Shown here piece by piece: positions 11,201 through 21,527 of a stretch of 64,000 nt of DNA. Numbering within the stretch: the stretch's first letter is position 1; each line of letters starts with the position of its first letter. Source of the DNA: Bryoerythrophyllum caledonicum (lineage: Eukaryota > Streptophyta > Bryopsida > Pottiales > Pottiaceae); assembly GCA_963971425.1 (NCBI GenBank), contig OZ020519.1:14214028-14278027 (forward strand). The letters are read 5' to 3'. The notes below the pieces were generated by a model. The model searched no databases. It had not been told where the DNA came from and saw nothing but the letters and a program-made list of their open reading frames with translations. A program made the position numbers and the translations under genes.

Positions 11201-13948
11201 TCAAGGTTCTGGAGTTGTTCTGCAAGAAAGGGGATTCTACAGTCCAGCTGTTTTGCGGGACGAAATTATTGACTGCGAGTGTGGTGAGTATCCCTGCAGT
11301 TTAGCTCGACTCGAGCTAAACTGCTGATCCCCTCTCTAACTGTGAATGTATTGTTTCAGAGAGGTCGTCTCTCATGCTTTTGTAGCGTGGCACTTTAGCT
11401 CGACTCGAGCTAAAGTGCCGGCTTATACTTATATGGTTTTCTAGCAGTCGTCAATCGCGTCATATTCTTCCAAGTTTTAATGGCTGCGTTTTCATATCAG
11501 TGTTCTTTTGTGCTCACTTTAGCTCGAATCGATGTAAAGTGTAACTTGTTTAATCCATTGGTGTGCAGATGTTGGATCTGGAGGCATTCTGCATATCCCA
11601 CGACACCGATGAGCATGACCTGGACGACGCCCAGGATGTAGCGTTGACGTTGGATCGGGCCGATTTCGTTATTGGTTCATATCACATCAGCGCGGAGATC
11701 TTCCCCGAGCTTGGAGAGGCTATTGCCAAGGGGAGGGGAAAAGTGATTATCGATCTCGTCGATGAGGAGGAGGAGGAGGATGTGGTCCCAAGCCCCATTG
11801 GTGTGTGTCTGAGCACCAGTACGGTCACACCTGATGCCGATTCCCATGACGACTTCGATACCAACACTCCGGCGAAGCTTCATAGTGGCTCTCAGTCTGA
11901 AGCGGGAGAGACAATGGGTACCTCGCGGCAGCGGCTCGATTTCCTGGAGTTGGAATCGCTTGATATCTCCGAGAGGCCTCATTCAGCTCCGACCTTGGGT
12001 GGGTCATCCGCTCGCCCCGCAGCCAAGAAGAGGAAAGTCGCCAGCGCGACCGGCCGCTCACCGTTGGCAATGGCGAGCAGTGCTCAGGATGACATCAGGT
12101 TTATCGCCCTCGAGAAGAAGCTCGAAGAGGAGGCCACCCGGATGAGGTTGATGGAGCAGCGGCTGGCGGAGCGTGACGTGGAGCTCAGGGATATGCAGCG
12201 GAGGCGTGACGAGGAGATGAAGAGGGACCAGGACCAGAGGCATAACGACATGATGCTCATGATGCAGAGATTCATCACAGCTACTATGCCTCCTGTCGCC
12301 ACGACACAAACCGTAGTGAATTCTACGATCCCTCAGCCTCCAATCTCAGCTGACGATGAGACTAGGAGTCTGCCTCGCGGTTCGCTTATGCCGTCTCCTG
12401 TGGGTTCCTCCCCCGTCTCCATGGGGGCTCAATTGCTACCTGATCCCCCGTCCCCGCTGACCCGCCCCTCTTCCTCCCCGAAGTCGCCCGCTCGAGACGA
12501 TTCTGTCGTTGATGTCCCCAGCTCATCGTCAGGTTAGTGTAACGTAGTTGGGAATGTATAGAGGCAGAACATTTTGTAAATGTTCAATTTTGTACTCCAG
12601 TATTTTTGTTAATATTACAGTGCTCAGTGATCACTTTAGCTCGACTCGAGCTAAACTGCTTGACATCTGACGACTCTGACTTGTATCAGTGTCCAATGTG
12701 CGCATGAGCTGATGGGTTGAAGTTGTTGAATTTTTTCAGATCTTAGTTTTGGTGATGACGTGATTGCTCAACCAGTCGTAGATGAGGTCGTCCAAACTGC
12801 AGTCCCAGTCGTAGAGGATGTCGTCCAATCTTCGGCCGTGCTCGTAGACGAGATCAATCGTGATTCTCCTGTCCCGGAGCCCGCTCTTGTTGTCCCGGAA
12901 CCGTGCCCCCAAATGGTTCTGGAGCACTCGGGGCCCCTTGACGCCGTGCAAGTTTCGTTGGAATCGATGGGGGTCCGAAACGAATTGCTCCAAGACGATG
13001 AAGTTCTTGAGGTGCTCTTCTAACACTATCCACACTTTGCGCTCCCCATGTTGCTTCCCCCCCGTTTGCTCTCTTCGTTCTACATTATGTTGACTTGTCG
13101 TTGTTAATGAATCTTTAGTAATATTGTTTGTTCTCCTGGCGTTTCCGAACCAGGTCTGCGAGGCATCAATAAGTGGTGCCAGTAATTTAGAAGAAATACC
13201 TAGAGTCTATTCAGATTGCGAGGGCAGGTGGTTGAATGTTGTGTTAGACCTAAATGGGATTCTATGCACTTGTAAGCCATCGTGGCAGGTCAGGAGATCC
13301 AGGGACTCTATCCCGTCCATTCACTCGGCTTCGCTGCCGGCCGAAGTAGGCCCTAAGCTTGTTCGGGTGCGCCCTGGTTGAGCTGAATTCCTAACGAAGT
13401 TGTCTTAGATTGCCACCATCACGATCTGGAGTTCAATGATGGAATCTACAACATGTGAGATATGTCAATATCTTTTTCAGCATAGTTCTGTGTATCCTCT
13501 TAGGATCTTTGGTCATGAGAGTTGCGATAGGGTTCCCGAGCGTAGAGTCGGTAACAGAACAATCTACATGGAGGAATTTGGCACTCAGAAGGACATCTTC
13601 TTGAAGACGTTATCAAACCATCTCTTTAATAGGTTGGGCCGTGAGTATACTCCGGCAAATACGCTTGTTATTGACGATAGCCCGATTAAGCATGTCCTCA
13701 ATTTGCCGGAGAACGTCCTTCTTCTTCCGTCATGGTCGCACAACCATGATGGTGCGAGACATGATTCTATACTGCTGGAGGAATAGCTACCATATCTCTC
13801 TGACCTTCATCAATTTTCGGGTGGCCTAGCGCAGTACTGTGCTGAACATCCCTCGGGTCGGGAGATGTTCTATAATGATCAGAAGACGTGTCGTCAGTCT
13901 GCGAGTATTTGTAACGCAATTCAAGCCTATCAGAATCTCCGTTCCTAA
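8260..13948 (+). CDS. ParB-like / DNA-methyltransferase-like / FCP1-like multidomain gene, stop-interrupted
   Basis: Five exons by GT-AG sites and frame: 8260-9690, 9916-11283, 11569-12532, 12740-13011, 13154-13948 (about 1,610 codons, terminal TAA). Residues 200-260 are Lys/Arg-rich (nuclear-type). Near residue 370 FYIINGQHSVAAS resembles the ParB N-terminal motif. LDWGPPD (about 675) followed by LFCGTK (about 922) follow the order, but not the exact residues, of motifs IV (DPPY) and I (FxGxG) of beta-class N4/N6 methyltransferases. Then come an acidic run, an NLS (AKKRKV) and a 55-residue coiled coil. The last exon has FCP1/NIF motifs LDLNG and VIDDSP. ParB-methyltransferase fusions are known from bacteria and phages; the added FCP1 part is not something I recognise. 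Six in-frame TAG and one TGA occur but no frameshift. It could be a decaying copy of a repeated gene family. Domain calls are by eye. Confidence 0.6.
9691..9915 (+). other. Intron 1 of the ParB-like gene, with two palindromes
   Basis: Phase-0 intron, gtaatt...ctgcacag. It holds imperfect palindromes at 9716-9746 and 9810-9838, both with CTCGA-C-TCGAG cores and two or three unpaired positions in the outer arms. Confidence 0.75.
11284..11568 (+). other. Intron 2 of the ParB-like gene, with three palindromes
   Basis: Phase-0 intron, gtgagt...gtgtgcag. Palindromes: 11296-11324 (perfect, arm GCAGTTTAGCTCGA), 11389-11419 (perfect, arm GGCACTTTAGCTCGA) and 11515-11541 (two mismatches, centre A). 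The first two differ in outer arms yet both pair fully. An internal acceptor-like ttgtttcag at about 11360 could mark a skipped mini-exon. Confidence 0.75.
12533..12739 (+). other. Intron 3 of the ParB-like gene, with one palindrome
   Basis: Phase-1 intron, gttagt...tttttcag. A palindrome at 12635-12655 has arm TTTAGCTCGA and centre C. Its flanks are mixed (CAC on one side, CTG on the other), as if two versions had recombined. Confidence 0.75.
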
Positions 13949-13976
13949 TGTGGTTGGAAACGCTTAGATCCTTCAT

Positions 13977-14005
13977 ACACTTTAGGTCGAATAGAGCTAA
14001 AGTGT
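13977..14005. repeat. Degenerate palindrome 3' of the ParB-like gene
   Basis: Outer arms ACACTTTAG and the reverse complement pair perfectly (9 bp); the core GTCGAATAGAG no longer pairs. Confidence 0.75.
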
Positions 14006-14188
14006 TTCGTTTGACTGTAGCTCCATTTTGTAAATTTTGTTGGGCCGTGTTTTGTATATATTTTTTGATAATACAAATGGTGATGTTTCTCCACTGAATT
14101 TGTTGTGCGGATTGGATACCTACTGCTGGTGAAATGTCGTCCTTCTTTTAATGATTGGAATTTTTATCTATTGTTCAGAGGTATGTGA

Positions 14189-15070
14189 GTGTCACTTTTG
14201 TTGAAATTTCTACAGGGCTGTGATTGTCGGGCGTCCGTGGATTCCTTGTTGGGCCCACATGAATTTGCCCTTTCCCTTCGGAGTAAAGGGCTTTTGTTGC
14301 ACTCTGCTGCAACTGCGCAGTCAACCATGGATTATTCGACCATGGCAGTGGACGACGGAGTTGTTGAAAACCCTATAGCGCGGGAGCCAATTCATGAAAG
14401 GAACAATTCACCTTCGCCGCAGTGGCCTCGTTCAGTTCCGTGGTCTCCGCGGCTAAACCTGGATAATTGTATTCCAGCAAAGCGTATTCTCTATGACGGG
14501 TTAAGGGATGCCACTCACCACCGCTCGCTCACGGTGCGTGTTATGCTGACCTCCAAGTTATTGCACTATTGAGTCGTTCTTGCCTAGATAGTCTTGGTTT
14601 GTTGTTGAGGTACCTTGCACTCTTGTAGTTTTGCTTCATTTGAGCTTGTTTTTGTTCATTGGATATTAAATGTGCTCTGTGAATTTCCCCTTTTGCATTT
14701 TAGCTCCATTCGAGCTAAAGTGCACTAGGATGGATCTTGATGATACAGTTTTCTTGTGTTGTCGTGTAGGTGTATTCGACCTAAAGTGTGTATGTTTGGA
14801 TTGTTTGTGGCGCCTATTGTGCAGGAACCATCTGGTAAATGTCTTCGCCCCCGTATTCTCTCAAGAAATACTGCTGGAATCAAATGCTCTCCTTCTACTC
14901 CCACCCGCCGTCACTCGCTGCCCAAATCAAACACGGACGAGGTGCGAAGGCGGGGTTTGTAGCGTCTTCTTGAGAGTCCATTAATGCAAGAGAATGGCGC
15001 AACATGGACTCGGCAACGTCAGAGGGCTTTTCTGAAGACGCATATAGAGGCTTATAGAGGGACTCCCTAA
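14189..15070 (+). CDS. Two exon-like pieces of unknown function
   Basis: Exon-like segments at about 14215-14536 (after ttctacag, ending before gtgcgt) and 14824-15070 (after ttgtgcag, ending in TAA) join in phase 0 into roughly 190 codons. The product is Ser/Pro/Arg-rich with no domain I recognise; an open frame begins at 14189. The second exon holds an in-frame TAG at 14960 followed by 35 further sensible codons, the same pattern as in the upstream gene. The intron contains a palindrome at 14694-14724 (arm TGCATTTTAGCTC, one mismatch). These may be further exons of the upstream gene or a small neighbour. Confidence 0.4.
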
Positions 15071-15331
15071 ACTGTTTGATTAGTAATAGGGCGATTGTGT
15101 TTTGCGTCGTGGTAAATGAGTGTTGTGTGTGACTTTTTTTCATGAAGTTCTGAATAAAGCTTGGATTAATAGTATATGCTTCCTTCATCGTTACCACTTT
15201 TTTCGACAATCAGCTATTTTGGTCCATCCATGGTAAAAAATACAATATTCTTGATACATTGTCTTTATGCTTTGCACCTACAAATGTCTATATTTATTGA
15301 TACTTCAACAACCATATTTCTCCATAGTCAT

Positions 15332-15363
15332 GGAAATTTCCCAATATAACGAATATGGTGTTT
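15332..15363. mobile_element. Isolated MITE end abutting a duplication breakpoint
   Basis: GGAAATTTCCCAATATAACG followed by AATATGGTGTTT matches the right inverted repeat of the MITE at 2861-3100. The TTA at 15362-15364 is also the point where homology to 25965 onward begins. The other end of this MITE is not evident. Confidence 0.6.
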
Positions 15364-17056
15364 AAACGATTTCATACGAAAATTTGGAAATGCTGCAATC
15401 TTAGCTGTACCTTGATGTCATCGCCCCGTAGCCGCTTCAGTGTAAGATTTTGCGCCACAACCTGAAATAAAACCAAAATCCAACAATATCAGGTAAGAAG
15501 ATGGAGCATCATGTTCCATATTCAGGAAGAACAATGCAATCAACGTGAAAATTAAGGTGATTTACTCATGACAACAACTCCTAATGCGCAATTGAAAAAC
15601 AATCAGCAATTTTGATTGTCCTGCAGCAAGAGGGATAAGATTAATCTGGCATCGTGAAAACCAACCTTCTTACGCTCTTGGCGTATGTTCTTGCGCTTGC
15701 TTTGTTTCAAGTCCATTAGAAAGTCATCGAAACTGAATCCACCTCCACAAACAGAATTAGGACTTACTACTGGATTGAATGAGACAGTACTGTCTCTATA
15801 ACCATACAAAAAAAGGCTAATTCCATACAAAAGAACTGCACAAACACCACCTGCTGTAATCACGATTCTCCCAGTGATATTGTACACCCATCCTCTGCAA
15901 GTAGCCCATCTTGGCCACTCTCTCCCACTCTTGCCTCTCTGGAAACGTGATGTGGAGTGACGAAGCTTTCATCTGCAACAAAGTGTAAAGATTAAACCTT
16001 ATGCACAGGAAAAACAAACACACAACATTGGTGAAGGTATGTTGTAACCTGATCCGTGAGCTGTTGCATGCACTTGGCAAGCCCATCAAAAACTTGCTCC
16101 CGGAATGGGCCAGCTCTCACTAAAATGCGTGGACCTGTGGCGGGAGTGAAGGGCACACAGCATTGCAGCTTCGGATAATACTTTCCACCGTAGCGGTAAA
16201 ATGCGTTGGCCCATGCGTGGTCGAACACATATTCTCCGTATGAATGGCTGTCAAGAGCGTCACTCATAGTTAGTACTCATGAAATTTGGATAGCAAGGAT
16301 TATACTAATGTGTATCTTATTCAACCTTGAGTTGAATTCAGAAATAACTCTAGTATAGAGAAATCTTTCGTTGTATGTTGATAGAATCACAGAAAACAAT
16401 GGTCAAAACAATTGTGGACATGGTTTTCATAAAGCCTGACTCACCTTTTCAGGTACAACGGAACAACGCCGAGGATTTCATTGGACGCATCCCGAGCGAC
16501 GAGGTGCTGCGGCAACCAACCTTCCTCCTTCAAAAACCACACAACACACATCATCCCACTATCAACACAAAGAATTATGCAAAGAAACCAAACAACATCT
16601 TGGAAGCAGCTTGAGTGTTCGGAAACTGACTGCAACGGCGCTCTTGCTGTCTTCCAAGCTGGATAAGAAAGCATGCGCCACAAACGGATTCACCGCCTCC
16701 GGTCCCGCAGCTTCAAGCGCACACAAATCCCACGCCTCGGCAGACACCAGCGAAATTGAGGACACCACCGACACGGTGAGCGTCAAGGGCGACGCCGCAG
16801 CATCCGAATCCCTCGCCGTCTCCTGCAATCCGAAAAGTGAGATAGGCCAAAAGAGTAGTACCAAGAGAGGTCATGTGTATGATGCTAACTACAACATCAT
16901 CATCATCGTCATCATCATCAGGTACAATCCTTGGGGGTTGTACGTCAAGCTTTATGACTCTCATGTAAGTTGTACACCTACGGATTGAAATCATTATATT
17001 GTCCTTGTCAACAACATGAGTAACATGCCTCACGATCTATCAGAGACTTTCCTGAT
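15362..17056 (-). pseudogene. Partial duplicate of the FemAB/GNAT-like acyltransferase gene
   Basis: This stretch copies 25965-27663 with about ten substitutions and a few small indels (>99% identity), including introns. It carries exons 2-7 of the 11-exon gene (about 16822-16631, 16527-16445, 16247-16049, 15972-15851, 15732-15666, 15461-15411). It lacks the plastid-targeting first exon and the last four exons. The coding parts kept are open and nearly unchanged, so the copy is young. The right break meets a Copia fragment; the left break meets a MITE end. It is unlikely to make a working enzyme. Confidence 0.9.
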
Positions 17057-19917
17057 AGTTTGAGAAACATGTCAATAAGGCAAATAAGCGCGTTTTTCTT
17101 TCTCCCCAAGTACTTCTCATACTACCAACATCCTTCAAGTTATTCATATTGATGTATGTGGTCCCATCAAGAAACCATCATTCAATGGTGCTAGATATTT
17201 TGTTACTTTTATCGTCGATTATAGTCGAAAACTATGTGTTTCACTTATAAAAACCAAGGGCAAAGTTATTGACAAATTCAAAAAGTTTAAAAGCCGCATA
17301 TAAAATTAGAGAGGAAAGAAGATTATTACACTTTATACAAACAACGGCACCGAATATATGTCCTTAGCCTTTCAACAACTCCTCATTGATTCTAGCATTC
17401 ACCATGAACGCACACAGTATTACACCCCTCAAAGCAATGGTGTTTCGGAGCGCAAGAACCGATCTATAGTCGAGATGGCCCGATGTCTTTGATTTCAACA
17501 CAACATTCCATCTTCTTTTCGGTCCGAGGCTATCAAGACCGCTACTTATATCATTAATCGAGTCCCTACTTGTGTTTTAACCAACATGACACCAGAAGAA
17601 GCTTTTCTTGGTATAAAACCCAATTTATCCCACCTCCTTGTATTTGGCACACGAGTTTTTGTCCACATTCCAAAAGAAAAAAGGTACAAAATGTCTCTCA
17701 AAGCATCTAGTTGTATTCTTCTTGGTTTAGATGAATCCACTAAAGGATATAGGACCTAGGTGTTATTGTCCACGCACACATCGCATAATGCATTATCGTT
17801 TCTAGGGATATTAAGATCAATGAGGGAAATTCATGCCACACCCCCCTCCCCGACATTCCTTCACTATCAGAAGCTAGACAAGGTTACTTCAGACTGGTGA
17901 TCCCTCAGATGCACCCTAGACAAGATACCAATCTCTCCATCGATAGTACTCAACCTCAAGACGTGACACAATCCCCTCTGCCACCTCTTCCTTCACCCCA
18001 CACGACTACAACGGAGTCCGAACCTCACTCCAACAGTCTATGGCACACATCGACCGAGGATCCATCACCAAGCCACCCATCACCACCCCTCTGTCGTTCG
18101 AGTCATATCAAACGACCTTTGGTGAGACTCAAAGGTTTCCTAGGCAATACAAAAGATTCACACCCCACCTATAAGGTAGCATTAGACGACCCCAATTGGG
18201 TCCAGGCAATGCATGAGGAAATTGACACCTTGCAGGATATGAAGACATAGACACTGAGAGAATTACCTTGTGGGAATCATTCCATCTCATCCAAATGGGT
18301 GTTCAAGTTGAAACCGGCCTAGGGCAATATTCTTGAAAGATATAAAGCGCGTTTAGTTGCCAGAGGTTTTCAACAAGTAGAAGGTATAGACTATCATGAA
18401 ACTTTTGCATCAGTAGCCAAATACAACACCGTCAAGATCGTCACCGCTCTTGCAAGAACTCTAGGTTGGGATATTCATCACATGGATGTCAAAAGGGCTT
18501 ACCTCAATAGTCACTTAGAAGAGAAAGTATATATGCGTCAACCGCCTGGGCACATTGTTAAAGGACAAGAGCACTTGGTATGTGAACTACATCAATTGTT
18601 ATATGGCCTCAAACAATCCGCAATGAACTGGAATTGCAAGATTAATAGGTGGCTTTGCAAACATGGCCTTCAACCGACTCATGCTGATAATAATCTATAT
18701 ATCCTCCTCATCCTATATGTTGATGATGTCTTTATTACTCGCAATTTCACGATCAAAATCTCATGGCTTCGGGAAAGGTTCTACTCCCAATGGAAAATTA
18801 CCTATCTTGGTCTTGTTTCCAAGTTTCTTGGCATTGAGTGCACATTATCCCCACAAAAAATTAGCATCCATCAAACCAAATGCGCAGAATCCATACTTAT
18901 TGAATATGGAATGCAAGACTGCAATCTAACCCAAACGCCTTTACCTGCTGGATTTACGACTTCTGCTCAAACCGACACTCCCAATGTTGATCCTACTAGC
19001 TATCAATCCCTTCTCGGTAAATTGTCCTTCCTAACCACTACACGTCCCGATTTTACTTTTGTTGTCAACCTTTTATCAAGGTACAACTCTGCTCCACAAA
19101 TGGCACATTTCCAGGCACCGAAAAAAATTCTAAAGTATGGGCGGGGGACCACATCTCAGGCTCTTTTCTATCCCCGATCTGATACTTTTTCCCTCCTTAG
19201 ATACAGAGATGTTGATTGGAGGGGAGATTTTAGACCAACGTAAGTCCACTAGAGCCTATATTTTCACGATCAACAATACCCCAGTCACGTAGAACACGAA
19301 GAAGCAAACATGCATTGCATTGTCACCTACTCAATCCGAGTTTTGTTCCTCTTACGAGGCTACAAAAGAGGCAAGATGGATTCAAGTTATTATTTCAAGA
19401 GTTGGGATTTGATAGGGAAAAACCCATTCAGCTCATGTGTGACAATCAAAGCGCAATTAGGATTTCTAAAAATCCACAATTCCATTCCAAAACCAAACAC
19501 TTTGAGATCCATCTCAACTTTGTTTGGGTAAAGGTTGAAAGAAGCTTTGTCACCGTTTTTTACACTCCTACCGATCGCCAACCGACCGACATGCTTACAA
19601 AAGTTGTAGGCCCTCTTAAATTCACGTCATACATGAAACTTCTAAATTTCAACCCAACAAACATTATTGATCCTTAAAACTGTCGGTTTTTTTACGACAA
19701 ATTGTACATATGTCCTTCTCCGGATTTAGAGAGGGTGTTGTTGGTACAGAATCCTAGGGTTATCATTGTACAGTAAACACATTCATTTGGTAAGACTTAG
19801 ATCTAGATCTTTCATTGTGTCGCAGCGCCTCCCTGCCCTTGGCTATCAGCTTCACCCATGTTGTATTTTAAGGGCTTCGCCTCTCTGCTACACCTTCTCT
19901 ATTGCATAATCAATCAC
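17057..19917 (+). mobile_element. Copia LTR retrotransposon fossil, 5'-truncated
   Basis: Ty1/Copia-type remnant in sense orientation. In order: the integrase core (from about 17140), the integrase C-terminal/linker region, reverse transcriptase (about 18260-18800, with LYVDD), RNase H (to about 19675), a purine-rich tract, and a probable 3' LTR starting TGTTG at 19736. The 5' LTR, gag and protease are absent. It is broken, with roughly half a dozen breaks. With one LTR its age cannot be estimated, but it looks old. Confidence 0.9.
19736..19917 (+). repeat. Probable 3' LTR of the Copia fossil
   Basis: Begins TGTTGTTGG directly after a purine-rich tract and ends around ...ATCAATCA. Internal TATTTTAAGGGCTTCG looks like a transcription start region. 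The right boundary is approximate because no partner LTR is present. Confidence 0.5.
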
Positions 19918-20067
19918 TGCTACTACTACTGGTAATGTGGATGGCTCTATCTTCAGGCCCGATCGAAGGATTCCAGTCCTGAATATGGCACTTGGAGAAC
20001 CATCCACAAACGTAGAATAAGATTTATCGGCTTGTGAAAGTTTCAACTGTTTTTTTGCATTCATTCA

Positions 20068-21270
20068 GGGGTTGTTTACACATGAAGGTTTGGGTTGGAG
20101 CCCATAGCCACAAGTGGTACCCTGCTTGAAGGATGAAACCATTGTAAGCGGGGTACCTTCCACCAAACAAGGGAGTTGTAAGTGGGTTGTGGCCCAAAGT
20201 TTAGGTGTAAACCCAAATAGAAGGGTTCTGGCCCATTGTGCACTTGGGCTGAATTTCTAAGTAATTGTATGAAAACGGGCTCTTTTTAGAATTACTCCAT
20301 AGTCAAAGAAAGATAGAGCAGTTCGAGTACATCCTCGAACTGTTGCTGCCATACGCACCTGTACCTTCAACCAAGCATTTTGACCTTGACCAAAAAGTAT
20401 GTAAATTGTTAGTTATGCACATGTACAATCTTCATGCTATAGGTGTGCTCTAAAATGCTCAAAAAGATCATTAAAGGCATGAAAATGGACTTGAAAATGT
20501 TTGGACAGCACACAATAAATCACAGAAATAGTAGTATAGGAAGGTTTTAATCCAACATTTGCACACTAGAAGCTAGTAGGCTTGGTGGCTAGAGTAGAGT
20601 GAGGCCTTGAAAGGGAGGATAGAGGTGGCCGGTTCGATCCCCGGAGGTGCCATTTTGGTCACCACACCGGATCCGGCCGGAATTTGGGGGGAAAGGGGGT
20701 CCAATTGGCCCTTTTTGGCCCCAGGCAAAGGCTCAAGGAGGCTCAAGCACTTTTGCTCCTCAAGATTCCTCTAAGTCAAACAATATTGCAAATAGGTAGA
20801 TCCTCTAGAAAATTGATAGATTTCAGTACATACCTTGTTTTTTGGCCGCCTTGGAAAATTCTTCTTCCAATTCTCACGCCGTGAGCAGTAAATGTAACTT
20901 CTTTCTTTGATGAACAGTATTAACGGCAAAGAAGTTGTCAAAAAACTTCAGTTCTGAAATAGTCAAAATCCAGCATTAAAATATTATAAATGATTGGCTG
21001 AAATAGGTTGTGAAAAATTCTCTGTCGGCCTTCCAGAAATACAACCTCCTAGAGGTTGTAGGAAATAAGTCCCCTTAAGTTCCGTAAAACACTATTCAAA
21101 TCTGCCATGTAGGATTCCAACTAGGTTTCTCATCCACGGAGAAAACTTTGGGCCACAGCCCGCATTTTGCTTGATGTAAACCCATTTCCGCGGTACCAAT
21201 TCTTTACTCCAAACAAAACTCGGGAATTCTTTGGGCTCGAGCCCAAACCATCTAGATGTAAACAATCCCT
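20068..21270. mobile_element. Non-autonomous element with long inverted ends, about 1.2 kb
   Basis: The left end GGGGTTGTTTACACATGAAG continues as a GGTTTGGG..GAGCCCA motif. The right end, read on the minus strand, gives AGGGATTGTTTACATCTAGA followed by GGTTTGGGCTCGAGCCCA. Inner segments (GGGTTGTGGCCCAAAG at left, GGGCTGTGGCCCAAAG at right on the minus strand) also pair. There is no transposase frame. A SINE-like insertion lies inside. Superfamily not assigned. Confidence 0.55.
20579..20760 (+). mobile_element. tRNA-derived SINE
   Basis: The head has an A-box-like TGGCTAGAGTAG and, about 40 nt on, a perfect B-box GGTTCGATCCC, the RNA polymerase III promoter spacing of tRNA-derived SINEs. The acceptor-stem halves do not pair well enough for a working tRNA. 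The 3' limit is approximate. Confidence 0.6.
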
Positions 21271-21527
21271 CACTCACTGCCTATTGCGTGTGAAGCAGTT
21301 TGTCTTGGACGGGAGAGCATAGAAACTTCAACTACGGTATGTATAAAAGATCATATAAATGCTCATACAAATTATGTCAATGTCATGGTTTTCATTTAGT
21401 CATTTAGTCCGGCACTTTGTGTGGTTTTTTTTTGGAGAGAGTTTTGCAGTGAAAAGGACCTGCTGAAGATGCAAATCGTAAGTAGCCAAAATTTATCACT
21501 TGTTCCATATCCTGATCCTGCAACAGT

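Noticed and set aside
8260-13948. Whether the ParB-like gene is part of a capsid-bearing or virus-like element
   Set aside because: No capsid, packaging ATPase, integrase, protease or polymerase-like sequence is seen nearby, and there are spliceosomal introns.
20579-20652. Functional tRNA gene
   Set aside because: The A and B boxes are present but the acceptor and other stems do not pair; a SINE head fits better.
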